DNA of 64,000 nucleotides from Azorinus chamasolen (GCA_963576725.1 OY755242.1:26161858-26225857); one strand, 5' to 3'; counted from the stretch's first letter, positions 39,703 to 49,461 are shown. Numbers and translations are program-made. The notes: generated by a model from the letters alone, not told the origin.

Positions 39703-40887
39703 TCACCGTTCTAAAAAGGAAAGAAATTTACAACCAATGTATTGAAAATTTGAAAAGAGCTTCTTTGCAATTCTCCTAAATGGGCCTATTTCATTCTGGC
39801 ACATTTTTGCATTGAGATTGGTCATCGAGCAAAGAAAGCAATTTGGTGATTGTGTCAGGCTTGTAAATGCCTCGCTATGTAAGGGGTTCATTCGCTCAGT
39901 CTTTTGTTTTGTACTAACCATGTCGTTAAGTTCCTCTGACACAAAATGGTCTCCTTCTCCAGCGTTCTGTGTCATCAATGGTTTTACTGTTTCGCTTTTT
40001 ATTGACATACAGTCTGCTAACTCACACATTTCGCAAAGTTGGTCTGGGAGTCTGTCATGATTTCTGTCGAACAACGCTGCTGCCATTTCTGCAACGTTGG
40101 TTTTTTCCCCTAAAATATTTACTGCTGTCTTCTCTTTCTGATTTTCAGCATTTGTACATGTATCATCGTTGTTCATTTCAGTGGCATTATTTTGTGTTAT
40201 GTCTGCATTGTCATTTTCAGTGCATTCGATTTTGTGAGTATCTATTCTAATTTCTTCCTCCTCTTTGTCAGTTTCATCAGCAGTATCATTCTCACTTTCA
40301 CATATGAATACCATCTCTCCATCGAGAGACAAGACCTTGTATTCACAAGTGCCGAAATCTCTCTCTATAGTGTCGCTTGATATATCGTCCTCTTCTGCAA
40401 TAAATGATGCCATATCCGCTTTGCAATCCATAATATCCAATGTGTTCTTCTCATCCTCCACTGATTCTAATGTCACTCCATCTTGCGTCACCTCCTCTGT
40501 CACCACAGGTATATTTGTTATTTTGTTTTCTGGATTATCTTTGCTCTCGCCTACCAGTTCAAGTTCAAATGTTTCACCTTCAACTTCCAGGTTTCCCTTC
40601 ATAAAGTTTTCTACATTGGTTATGAATATGTCGTTGTCACCGGGCTCAAAATATGGGGACAATGGATCCTCGAAATTAGGATTGTGCATTAGGAAGAGCA
40701 ATCCAAGAACAATGCCTTGCAGTCCAAAGGAATTGTTCCAGGTTCCATTCTCCAAGATATTCAAACATACGTTGGTGGTGAAGTCGTCATATTTGGTTTC
40801 GCTTGTATCAATGTTAGGATGGTAGATCCTGGACTCACACCATACAGCGGGGATATCGGAGTGGGGGTAACCATCAGGGATTGCAAT
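39703..40887 (-). CDS. UBE2M-like E2 gene 2, exon 2 (catalytic Cys and acidic tail)
   Basis: Second coding exon (394 codons and stop) of a 450-aa UBC-fold protein, paralogue of the gene at 24906-31399. Acceptor CTTACAG lies upstream at 40888-40894; the join reads FKFS-IAIPDGYPHSDIP in phase 0. HPN motif at residues 79-81, active-site Cys97 in NVCLNIL, then GTWNNSFGLQGIVLGLLFLM and NPNFEDPL. The HPN to Cys distance is 16 residues, 8 longer than usual E2s and 12 shorter than gene 1. From about residue 170 the tail is acidic and low in complexity (TDKEEEEIR, ENDNADIT, EDDISSD), ending in a Phe-rich basic segment (FRRIAKKLFSNFQY.., FLSFLER). Both paralogues have a DG(S/E)(F/M)V(L/F) motif in the tail. 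Substrate is not known; E2 activity is likely by residue conservation but unproven. Confidence 0.85.
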   Translation of the reverse strand: MAIPDGYPHSDIPAVWCESRIYHPNIDTSETKYDDFTTNVCLNILENGTWNNSFGLQGIVLGLLFLMHNPNFEDPLSPYFEPGDNDIFITNVENFMKGNLEVEGETFELELVGESKDNPENKITNIPVVTEEVTQDGVTLESVEDEKNTLDIMDCKADMASFIAEEDDISSDTIERDFGTCEYKVLSLDGEMVFICESENDTADETDKEEEEIRIDTHKIECTENDNADITQNNATEMNNDDTCTNAENQKEKTAVNILGEKTNVAEMAAALFDRNHDRLPDQLCEMCELADCMSIKSETVKPLMTQNAGEGDHFVSEELNDMVSTKQKTERMNPLHSEAFTSLTQSPNCFLCSMTNLNAKMCQNEIGPFRRIAKKLFSNFQYIGCKFLSFLER

Positions 40888-40974
40888 CTGTAAGTATATA
40901 CATGTACATATCAATACTGTATGATCTCTAATATACACTCCTGGGGCGTGAATTGTTTTGAAAGAAGATTCTTG

Positions 40975-41130
40975 CAATTTACACAGGTGGACGCTTAATG
41001 CAGAATGAAAGCAATATAGAAAGCTCTTAGGAGAGTTTACTGTTTTGCTTTCAGTCTGCTGTAAGCTACCGTCTATATTTTTAAAAACATAGAAGTCTTT
41101 TTAATGGTAGTTATATAGAGTTTCAGTTGT
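40975..41130. mobile_element. TA-type MITE, decayed
   Basis: CACAGGTGGACGCTTAATGC..AGAAAGCTC, CTTTCAGTCTGCTGTAAGC; worn ends. Confidence 0.5.
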
Positions 41131-41177
41131 GTTATAGATCGTTAGTTTCCTTTCAGAAGTAAAGGGGCATTTCTTAA

Positions 41178-41303
41178 CCATTTATTTCAAATAAACACAT
41201 TTTCACGCATTCGCAAACAGAGTAGACCCAGATCTGACGGCTCCTTTTTAGGAGCCGTCTGATCAGGGTCTGCTCTGTTTGCTAATATAATTCGAAATAT
41301 CTT
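41178..41303. mobile_element. Family E MITE, left half, fused to an A right arm
   Basis: TTAA 41174-41177. ATTTTCACGCATTCGCAAAC.., GGCTCCTTTTTAGGAGCC, CTGCTCTGTTTGCTAATA, then switches to A sequence at about 41304. Confidence 0.6.
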
Positions 41304-41397
41304 TTTCTTTACACTTTCACCTTGCTTTAAGCAGCCACCTGCCCTAAATACCAACTAATTAACACACTTTAGTGGTCGTTATACAGAGGCTTTACTG
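41304..41397. mobile_element. Family A MITE, right part
   Basis: CTTTCACCTTGCTTTAAGCAGCC through GTCGTTATACAGAGGCTTTACTG, then TA. The left half is absent. Confidence 0.7.
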
Positions 41398-41414
41398 TAG
41401 TATCATTGTCGGTA

Positions 41415-41569
41415 TGTAAGTTAGGTGGTAGTTTAATGCAGGGTGAAAGTCATGCAGCAAGCTTCCTAATTAGCTTTCTAAATGACGTTCATCCTACATG
41501 AAGCAGCCACTTTCCTAAAAGGATCTTAATTGTACTTTATTAAAGTTCTGGTTTAGAGTAGATTTACTG
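41415..41569. mobile_element. Family C MITE, left end lost
   Basis: TAGGTGGTAGTTTAATGCAGG.., GTCATGCAGCAAGCTTCC, right end GGTTTAGAGTAGATTTACTG. Confidence 0.6.
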
Positions 41570-41624
41570 TACTTATATATCTAAATCTAAGAGAGGCGAT
41601 TCGTATGAGTACACTATTTAAAAC

Positions 41625-42042
41625 GTATGTAAACAGGAATTGAAGAAGTTTGATCCTTTTTTGGTAGGTGACCGCTCAATGGAGGGCGTAAGTCATGCCA
41701 GAAAGCTACATTAACCCTGTATTAATTAACCATTCGCTTGCTATTCACGTCAATATACCTACCTGTAAATAGTGAAGGCCCAGATGAGACAGCTCCTGCA
41801 GGAGCTGTCTCATCAGGGTCTGCACTATTTACAAGTTCATTGTGCAACCAGTGCACTCCACAGCAGTGATTGTACAGCGAAATACTTGCACACAGTGAAG
41901 ATATATGTAATTATACAATAGGGCATGGGTAAAGATGGAGAAATGTATTTTGAAATTCAGCAAGCGAAGGGTTAAGCCACCACGGGTCTTTCAGAGCGGC
42001 GTTTGTACCAATTCGGACGTCCTGTTTACAGTGGTTTTACTG
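41625..42042. mobile_element. Family C MITE interrupted by family H
   Basis: Left arm GGTAGGTGACCGCTCAATGG..AGAAAGC to CCCTGTATTAA; the right arm resumes at TTAAGCCACCACGGGTC and ends GTTTACAGTGGTTTTACTG. Confidence 0.65.
41730..41971. mobile_element. Family H MITE, complete, nested in C
   Basis: TTAA 41726-41729 and 41972-41975. Perfect hairpin with core CAGCTCCTGCAGGAGCTG; 242 bp. Confidence 0.8.
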
Positions 42043-42100
42043 TACCAACAAAATAGGGTGTGATAGGAGATATACAAAACAAATCATATATATAATAATT

Positions 42101-42180
42101 CGAGGGCTTGGTGCAAAACTATTCTAACTCCTTCACAAAGTGAAGTGAAGGAGTTAGAATAGTTTTGCACCAAGCCCTAG
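42101..42180. mobile_element. Hairpin element, second copy of the 37545 family
   Basis: CGAGGGCTTGGTGCAAAACT..CTCCTTCAC and complement; the loop is longer by five bases (AAAGTGAAG). Confidence 0.75.
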
Positions 42181-42410
42181 ATATGTCTCTTATTTACAGC
42201 TGTGCGACCCTAGTCAAGAATTCTGTCATGGTTGCCTGTTCTGGGTCTACATTGTTTGCTTGTTTCCTCTTGTGTAAAAAAAACTGGGCCATACATATAT
42301 CGACCATGTTTCACGCATATACATGTACGTAGTTAAATCCATTATTAAGGTGAACTACCTAAGAGGCTTATAACTACATGGACAAAGCCACTGCCAAGAG
42401 TTGGGAATTT
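42181..42410. other. Intron 1 of E2 gene 2, nothing recognised
   Basis: Only an F-like arm trace (CTGGGTCTACATTGTTTGC at 42240). Confidence 0.35.
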
Positions 42411-42416
42411 TTCTAA

Positions 42417-42590
42417 CTCTTTTCATGCTGGCGAATCTGTGATCGCCTTTGCAAACAGTTCGAATTCAGATCAGACGACGAGTGGATCGGTGTCTCATCA
42501 GGGTCCAAACTGTTTGCTACTAAGCCTATGCTATTTGAAACAAATATGAAGAAAATAAAAAAAATGAAGCAGACGACAATGTGTGGCATG
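42417..42590. mobile_element. Family G MITE, diverged
   Basis: CTCTTTTCATGCTGGCG.., GCAAACAGTTCGAATTCAG, GTGTCTCATCAGGGTCC, then AGCAGACGACAATGTGTGG. Confidence 0.55.
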
Positions 42591-42958
42591 GAATATTTTA
42601 TGCAAATCTCTTGAGTAAATCTCTGGTCTCCTGTTATTACAACATACCACTGCAAACCTTTTCTGTAAGTAATAGTTGGATAAAAAATGTTTAGACGCTA
42701 TCAAAGTTATTGCCGTCTGCAAAACGCTGTCGTCTGCTACACTATTTAATGTTATTTTTCTTCCATTTCTATTCAAATATACATTTCAGTAAACCTAAGC
42801 CAAAAATTACAATTAATCTAATGAAACAGAATAATAAACAACAAATATCAACAAACATCACCAGACTATTGATCAGTTCATGAAACATGGATATATCATT
42901 GTGCAAGGAATATGAACATTAAATTTTAATTATAGAAATGACATATTAATTGGTCATA

Positions 42959-43012
42959 CAGTAAAATACCCCTCTACAACGAGCTCACAAAATAAGTCTT
43001 TTACACATGTGC
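42959..43012. mobile_element. TA-type left end remnant
   Basis: CAGTAAAATACCCCTCTACAACGAGCTC, cut at the start of the next element. Confidence 0.45.
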
Positions 43013-43020
43013 CAACTTAA

Positions 43021-43246
43021 CCTTTACCGTGCTTAGTAAACCTTTTAACAGAAGAAAATGTTGCTACCATCAGTTTTTTTCAATTTATTTTCAACTGATT
43101 TATCTTGGATTCTTTCAAAAAACACAACCAAAGTGTATCAGAGTTTGGATCCTGATGACACGCATGACTACTCGGCGTCTCACCTGGACCCAACTTGTTT
43201 GCATAGCTAGGTAATCACTCATCGACCCACAGCACTAAACAGGCTA
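43021..43246. mobile_element. Family G variant MITE
   Basis: TTAA 43017-43020; CCTTTACCGTGCTTAG start, AGTTTGGATCCTGATGAC.., CGGCGTCTCACCTGGACC, end CACTAAACAGGCTAAAGG region. Confidence 0.6.
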
Positions 43247-43326
43247 AAGGACAATATACGACAAATTTAATATCCCACAAGAGCATTCAGCACATTAAAC
43301 ATTTTGTATTTTCATTGTGCATTTAA

Positions 43327-43558
43327 CCCTTTCCCTGTTCTACGTTTATTGAAAGTTTCAATACTTACTGAGTATTCATGGACAAAATAGTTAAAAAAAA
43401 AATATGGAAGGCGGAAGATTGTAGCCATTTTAGAAACTAACGAAACAGATCAAATCATTAGCAGAGCAGACCGTGATCAGACGGCTCCTATAGGAGCCAT
43501 CTGTTCTGGGTCTATTCTGTTTTCAAATGCGTGAAAAAGCGTTTATATAAAGGAAAGA
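43327..43558. mobile_element. Family E MITE
   Basis: TTAA 43323-43326. CCCTTTCCCTGTTCTACG start; hairpin GCAGAGCAGACCGTGATC around GGCTCCTATAGGAGCC; end TTATATAAAGGAAAGAG. Confidence 0.75.
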
Positions 43559-43599
43559 GTAAGCAACAGCCTACTTTAAACAGCGATGCTTCTTCATTA

Positions 43600-43710
43600 A
43601 CATGTTAAGTGTGACTTAACAGTCAGGTTGTAAACACCCAGTACACTGATGAGACGCCGAGTAACTCCACGTCTCGTCAATATCCAAGATGTTGGGCACT
43701 TGGTCATTAC
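43600..43710. mobile_element. Family G remnant
   Basis: CTTAACAGTCAGGTTGTAAAC.., ACTGATGAGACGCCGAGTAACTCC, GTCAATATCCAAGATG. Confidence 0.4.
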
Positions 43711-45069
43711 TTTCTCAAATATAAACGAATTGGAAGAGATACTTGAGGACGTAAGTGAACTTTTTGACAGATTTGAGTACATTCAGATATCATCTACAGC
43801 AGGCTCTGGGCCAAGTGGTCGATTGGCGTCTTAATTTAAACTACGAAGAATTCCTGTATATATACATTAACTCATTACCCCCTAGTGACGCATTTTTGCG
43901 CCACTATAAAATTCACATTGTGAAACCATTGTGATAAATAGAGCATTTGTTTCTATAGGAGAAAATGCTCTATTTATCACAATGGTTTCAAACTACAAAA
44001 TTCTAAAATTTTCCCTTTCTGTAGTTAATGCTCCTTTTTGGTAGATCAATTAAACAAGAGCTGTCCGCAGACAGCGCGCTCCACTTTTAGTGTTGGATAG
44101 TGTAGTGGAAGTCTAAGTCAGAAAGGGCAGATAACTATAGCAAAATTAATTTTAAGATTACCTGCCCTTGTGGAATGGGTCCCCCTTGTAATAGTTAACA
44201 TGCATAAAAAAATTGAACCAAATATCTTGTGAGTTTCTGAGACATGGACCTTAACATAAAACTTAACCAACAATGAAAATTCCAAGTCGAAAAAGGGGCA
44301 TAACTCAGCCATTCTTGAATAATTGATACAACAACATTTGTAAAAGTGAAAAAAATAAAGTTTCTAATATTTGTGATACGTTTTCATTTTCCACTATGAC
44401 AGCCTTCAAACCTCCAGTGTGTAAACTTTCACCCACACCACTTCTGGCATTTTCATTTTATTATGGTCAGAAGTTACTGACTCAGAAGTCCGTTATGGTA
44501 GGTGAGATTGTACAATATAAAAGATTACCAGAATGACTTACAGAACCTGTATCTGCATGTGCTTATTTAAAAGTCACCATATCTTCTGATAACATTAGAG
44601 GCTTGGAAAATGTGTAAATTGTAATGGTCATTTTGTTATGGTAGTTTTTAAACATATAAGCAATAACAAGGTGTTTGAAACGGGAACCATTTGATTTATA
44701 TGTTTAGCTTATGTTACAAATAAAATCTATGAAACTGACATCATCAATACAGTGAGTATTTCTGTCTGTTAATATGTCATATACAATTGAAGCAAAACAC
44801 AATGATCATTATATGCTAAACTGTCAGTTGCTAGATTTTGATTTTTGTTTTATGCCTATTTTCGTTACGTAGGTTAGAAAAATTATGTTGTTTTTTATTA
44901 ACATATCAAAAACTTTTTTCACTTCTCATAACACTGTCAAAACAAGTCAAAAACAGAATGAAACATTATATTACATATGTTTCCAACTTGGAACGCAAGG
45001 AACTGGGGACTTAACAAGTTTTGCCTCACTTCTAGTAATTGGGGCCCTGCATTGAGAATGCAGTAGCCT

Positions 45070-45830
45070 TATAGTAATCACATTTTCTGTCCGTCGGTCT
45101 GTCTGTCCTCCAACACTTTTAATGTGATGCGATAACTCAAACAGTACTTCACATATTGATTTCATAATACGGCCATGTGCTTAGTATCATCAGAGGAAGA
45201 CACCTATAGTTTTTGGGTTGACTCAGATCACTTTTTGGGGGGTTCAATCACATCACTATGTCTTGAGTTATCTGCCCTTGATTCATCAAAAACACAATCA
45301 ACTTTTGTCAACACTTTTGATATGATGTAATAACTCAAACGGTACCTCACATATTGGTTTCATATTAAAGTCATATGCTTTGTATCATCAGTGGAAAACG
45401 CCTGTACTTTTAGGGTTGAATCAGATCACTATTTCTAGAGTTATCTGCCCTTGATTCATAAAAAATGCCATCAACTTTTGTCAACATTTTTATGTTACGC
45501 TATAACTCAAACAGTGATTCGCATATTGCTTTCATATTAAGAGCATTTTCTTAGTATCTTCAGAGGAAGACGCCTATAGTTTTTGGGTTGAATCAGATCA
45601 CTGTTTCTAGAGTTATCTGCCCTTGGTTCATCCAAAATGCCATACACTTCTGTCAACACTTCTGATGTAACTTGATACCTCAAACAGTACTTCGCCTATT
45701 CGGTTTTTATTAAGGGCATATGCTTAGTATTATGAGAGGAAACACTTGTCTATAGTTTTTTGGGTTGAATGAGATCACCATGTCCAGAGTTATCTGTCCT
45801 TGATACTCAACAAAAAATCATCTGCAGGAC
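45070..45830 (+). repeat. Tandem repeat of about 172-197 bp, four copies
   Basis: ATAACTCAAAC(A/G)GTAC recurs at about 45132, 45330, 45503 and 45674, each followed by GAGTTATCTGCCCTTGATTC. Lies inside the 3.35-kb insertion. Confidence 0.75.
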
Positions 45831-46171
45831 CTTCTCTGACTGAGTCAGTTTTCTAGTTGTGACATAACAAATAAGCGTCAATTTCATAAAACACTTAAGC
45901 TAAATAGCGTACTGCATCTTGGAATTTTTCATGATACTCTAAATTACCTTCCTTTTGCAAATGTGTATGAACAGATAGTTGTTTTCAACAACAAAGAACT
46001 GAACATATAGCAGTTAGAGGTATGTTGTGTCAATTTGCCGATAAATATGTCTGTCAATTCTGTTACGTAGGTGAGAACGCCATAAGGCACTATGGTGTTC
46101 ATTTAATATACAATCTCAGTTTATGGTGTTCATTTAATATACAATCTCAGTTCACTTTTAAACAACTTTAA

Positions 46172-46405
46172 CCCTTTACCACTCATTAACGCATTTTTAT
46201 GCATTTAAACTCTCATCGAAAGTTATATAAAATTGAAAGCATTTCATTACCTTATTAAGTTTCTCATGGACTTAGTGAATGCTAAAAATACTGAAGAGTA
46301 GCATACAGCATAACATCTAAACAGCCTGAGAGTTACTCACTGGCTGTTTTGGTTGTATGCTGTTTGCACAGAACCATTTTACCCAAGGTTCTATGCAGTA
46401 AAGGG
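46172..46405. mobile_element. Family P, TTAA-type MITE, nested
   Basis: TTAA 46168-46171 and 46406-46409. CCCTTTACCACTCATTAACG start, TATGCAGTAAAGGG end, hairpin GCATACAGCATAACATC..AACAGCC and complement. Just upstream a 33-bp unit (TATGGTGTTCATTTAATATA) is duplicated. Confidence 0.7.
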
Positions 46406-47445
46406 TTAATAAAACTACTGCCAACCGATTGTGTTACGTAGGTGAGATATTACGCTGGTGAGAGTTTTTACACATTTTTTCATATTTTGATGAAGCATGT
46501 GCACTTTGCATCCAATTCAACCAAGCAAAGACTAGCTACTGGTTATGTTTATAGGATAAAAGTAAAGACATTCAAACTGAAAGTGAAATGATGAAAAATA
46601 ATACCGTTACGTTGGTGAGGCCATGAAATGAGACAAATGAAAATTTTACTTTTAGGCTATCTGGGCAGCTTATTACATCTTTGTTTGGTTAATTAATGAA
46701 TTTTGTTGATAGATAGGACATTTGGAAGTGTAATTAGCATATATTGGATGTATGTTCTATGTATGGATAAGTAGATGGGGTATATGTGAAAAATTGTTAT
46801 GGTAGGTGAGACAACATTTGCGACAACTACAATTTCAATAATAACAAATAGCTAAACAACTTATCTTCATGACAAACTTCTAGAGACTGTAGAATGGTGT
46901 TTCACTGTTGGAAAACAACGAATATTTCCAACGGTTAACACATTTTGTGCTGTCAACATAGAGGTTAAAATTTCAAAATTGACCTGCGACAGCCAAAAAT
47001 CGCACCCCCTCTACCTCATATGGTATATTTTTTTCTTATAAACTGCAGGAAAAATGTACAAAACTAGATGCTACATACTGAGGTATGGTACTGACACATT
47101 TTTAACAGAATTTTGCAGGTTTAACATCATTTGAAACAGGACAGTTACAAATCAAATGCTAGCGACAGGGTATTTTTCACAATGTGTCAATTATTCAAGA
47201 ATGGCTGAACTATGGCAAAATTAATTTTAGGGTTACCTACCCTTGTGAAATGGGTTGCCCTTGTGATAGTAAACATACATACCAACTATGAACCAAATAT
47301 CTTTGATGGTTTCTGAGAAATGGACCTTAACAAAAAGGTTAACCAACGCCGACGCCGACGAGAGGGTCATGACAATAGCTCCACTTTTTGAAAAAGTGGA
47401 GCTAACATGGTAGGGTTTAAAATAGCCTAGGAGAGAATGACTTAG

Positions 47446-47811
47446 CCCCCACCCTCTAAACCGGAATTCTATTGTAGCAGATACATATACATACATGTAT
47501 GCATGTCTCCGATTGTAGTAGAGAAGAATTTAGATAATTTTAGGCAGATGACTGCTTAATATTAACCCTTTCCCTGTTCAGTATTTAGGCCAAATTTCAA
47601 TACCTACTGAATATTCATTAACAAAATAGTTACAGAGCAGACCCAGATCAGACGGCTCCTCTAGGAGCCGTCTGATCTGGGTCTACTGTTTGCAAATGCG
47701 TGAAAATACGTTTACATGAGGAAAAGGGTTAAGCTCTCACCAGTCTTCAAGACCGATATATTTATACTAAATTGAATGTCCGGCTAGGAGAGGTTTTACT
47801 GTATTTTTTTT
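47446..47811. mobile_element. Family C MITE interrupted by family E
   Basis: ACCCTCTAAACCGGAATTC.., GGCAGATGACTGCTTAAT, then E, then TTAAGCTCTCACCAGTC to CTAGGAGAGGTTTTACTG. A small ACATATACATACATG insertion sits in the left flank. Confidence 0.65.
47566..47728. mobile_element. Family E MITE, left flank shortened, nested in C
   Basis: TTAA 47562-47565 and 47729-47732. Perfect hairpin CAGATCAGACGGCTCC around TCTA; ends TTTACATGAGGAAAAGGG. Confidence 0.75.
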
Positions 47812-47903
47812 ATACGATTCTTGTGTAACCTCCGAGTACTTTGTGTCACTCCAACATTATGGTGAGAGGATGTAGTCGGTGAAAGAGGGAGAAAGGAAGG
47901 GAG

Positions 47904-48002
47904 CACAGGGATCTGGACCGCTTCATGGGGGTCTATATGTACTATATAATATCGTTATTATATAGTACATATAGACCCTCATGAAGCGGTCCAGATCCCT
48001 GT
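47904..48002. mobile_element. 99-bp hairpin with 9-bp target duplication
   Basis: CACAGGGATCTGGACCGCTT..TATATAGTAC and its complement. Flanked by GGAAGGGAG at 47895-47903 and 48003-48011; a 9-bp duplication suggests a Mutator-like origin. Confidence 0.7.
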
Positions 48003-48011
48003 GGAAGGGAG

Positions 48012-48110
48012 TAGTCGGTGAAAGAGGGAGAAAAGAAGAAAGGGAGAGAGAAAAACACAGAGAGAGAGAGAGATGCTGTAGTGCTGACAGAGAGGGGGGG
48101 GGGGGGGGGG
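48012..48110 (+). repeat. GA-rich tract ending in a run of 17 G
   Basis: GTAGTCGGTGAAAGAGGGAG recurs from 47872, making a tandem duplication around the hairpin element; then GAGAGA and G17 at 48094-48110. Confidence 0.8.
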
Positions 48111-48315
48111 TCGGGGCAGCGGTCGCAGAGGGGCATACACGGAGACAGAGACATACATGTATGTATATGTCTCTGTTAAGAATGAAATTATTGATATAGA
48201 AAATTCAAATTACAAACTGAATAACAACCAGAATTGCGAGGGACACCGAGAAATACTAAATAGCGAGAAGGAAACAAATACTGACTGAGATACTAGGAAA
48301 ACCTGAGATACTTAC

Positions 48316-48483
48316 CGAAAACTTAAATCTTCCTCCTTTGTATAGCCCATCATTCGGCTCGATCACAATGGCAAGTACTTGACAACTGGTGTTCTCATTG
48401 TCAAAACTCTCCACAGTTACTTGTCCATCCGTCATCTTCCGGACGCTCCGCATTAAACGATGGACCTCCTTAGTCAACGACAT
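48316..48483 (-). CDS. UBE2M-like E2 gene 2, exon 1
   Basis: Encodes residues 1-56 of the protein completed at 39703-40887: ATG at 48483, residues 36-56 VLAIVIEPNDGLYKGGRFKF then S, the first strands of the UBC fold. Donor GTAAG at 48311-48315, phase 0. Exon length and intron position are identical to gene 1, and EPNDG.YKGG matches, so the two genes come from one duplication. The N-terminal 35 residues differ (MSLTKEVHRLMRSVRKMTDG versus gene 1), sharing only (L)TNGQV/MTDGQV. Intron 1 is about 7.4 kb. Confidence 0.85.
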
Positions 48484-49124
48484 TTTTGTAGCCGAGTGTT
48501 CAAATAACGAAACTTGACTTACTGCAGCACAAGGGCTGGAAAAATCTCACATTCGTTTTGTGATGGTGACCACAAAACGAGCTTAAGCATTACTTCATCC
48601 CATAACCGAAGTCAATGGCGCAAAATTCCCATGTCCAAATAATAGTAGATTCTAGCGTTTAGTCTTTAGATGAGGTATTTGCCAAAAATACCCATTCAGG
48701 TGTTTATATACCGATTACTAACTGTGTTGAAACGGTGGTGTAATAGTTTCGCACTAGACTGGTTAAGTGTTGTGCCTTTCAAAACAAGAGTAAAACGGCA
48801 TAAACCCGTCTAGTATACTGATCATAACTTAAAATAGAAATTACGAATAGACTGGACTTGAAACGCAGCTATTTTTATAGGTTTCATACCACACTTCTAC
48901 TCATGTAAAGATAATCCACAACCAGTCGGAAAATGGTGTAATGGTCTAAATATAGAACAATTGTGGAATTGCCAAGATATAAATAGCACATAAACATGTA
49001 TCGACTAGTTACCATCTTGCCGTAAATTTCGTCATCCGAGTTACCGACGGGAACTGGCCTCATGTTTTACAAATGATCAAGATCTGGTTTAAATTTATAT
49101 ACGGTAATGATTTTTTAAACAATT
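48484..49124. other. Upstream flank of E2 gene 2
   Basis: No MITE or microsatellite, unlike most of the window, which makes it the best candidate for a promoter region. No specific motif is claimed. Confidence 0.35.
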
Positions 49125-49457
49125 TCACGCATATAAATACCTTTTCATGCATTTGCAAACAGAGTAGACCCATAGCAAATTACTTTAACTCTTTGCACGC
49201 TATAGCGGCCAAACTGTGATTACCTATGCAAACAGTTTGGATCCAGATACGCCACATAATGTGGCGTCTCATCAGGATCCAAACTGTTTGATGCCTTGAC
49301 CGTATTTTGTCAAAGAAATATTATTTTAAGAATTTAAGCAGACGACAATTGTTGCAGACGAAACATTACTTAGCGTGCAGAGTTAATCTGATCAGGGTCT
49401 GTCTGCTTATGGAATAGTATAAATCAGATTCTCCAGCTTCTGCTATGGCAACATCTG
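49125..49457. mobile_element. Family F MITE interrupted by family G
   Basis: CACGCATATAAATACCTTTTC.., GCAAACAGAGTAGACCC; resumes after G as TCTGATCAGGGTCTG and CTTATGGAATAGTATAAATC. Confidence 0.55.
49189..49382. mobile_element. Family G MITE, complete, nested in F
   Basis: TTAA 49185-49188 and 49383-49386. CTCTTTGCACGCTATAGCG start and TTAGCGTGCAGAG end; hairpin ACAGTTTGGATCC with a shortened ACGCCACATAATGTGGCGT core. Confidence 0.75.
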
Positions 49458-49461
49458 TTAA

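Larger units (their letters stand above)
44053..47410. mobile_element. 3.35-kb non-coding composite insertion
   Basis: Begins ACAAGAGCTGTCCGCAGACAG and ends with hairpin AGCTCCACTTTTT..AAAAAGTGGAGCTAAC. The sub-ends share a direct repeat (AAAATTAATTTTA.GRTTACCT.CCCTTGT at 44140 and 47217). TCAGCCATTCTTGAATAATTG at 44306 is inverted at 47187. The start and CTAA-like end after a hairpin recall Helitrons, but the class is open. No coding capacity. Confidence 0.6.
43871..47441. mobile_element. Family D MITE split by a 3.35-kb insertion
   Basis: TTAA 43867-43870; CTCATTACCCCCTAGTGACG start and hairpin AAATAGAGCATTTG..CTATAGGAG intact. The right flank stops at TTTTTGGTAGATCAATTAA and resumes at about 47411 with TAGGGTTTAAAATAGCC to AGAGAATGAC. 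Confidence 0.7.

Noticed and set aside
40265..40825. 186-codon plus-strand frame
   Set aside because: Lies antisense to exon 2 of E2 gene 2, whose UBC domain and splice site show the minus strand is coding.
43649..43834. Plus-strand segment with a plausible peptide (NELEEILEDVSELFDRFEYI)
   Set aside because: Composition looks coding and an acceptor/donor pair is conceivable, but it starts in a G remnant, is short, and has no partner exon or family match.
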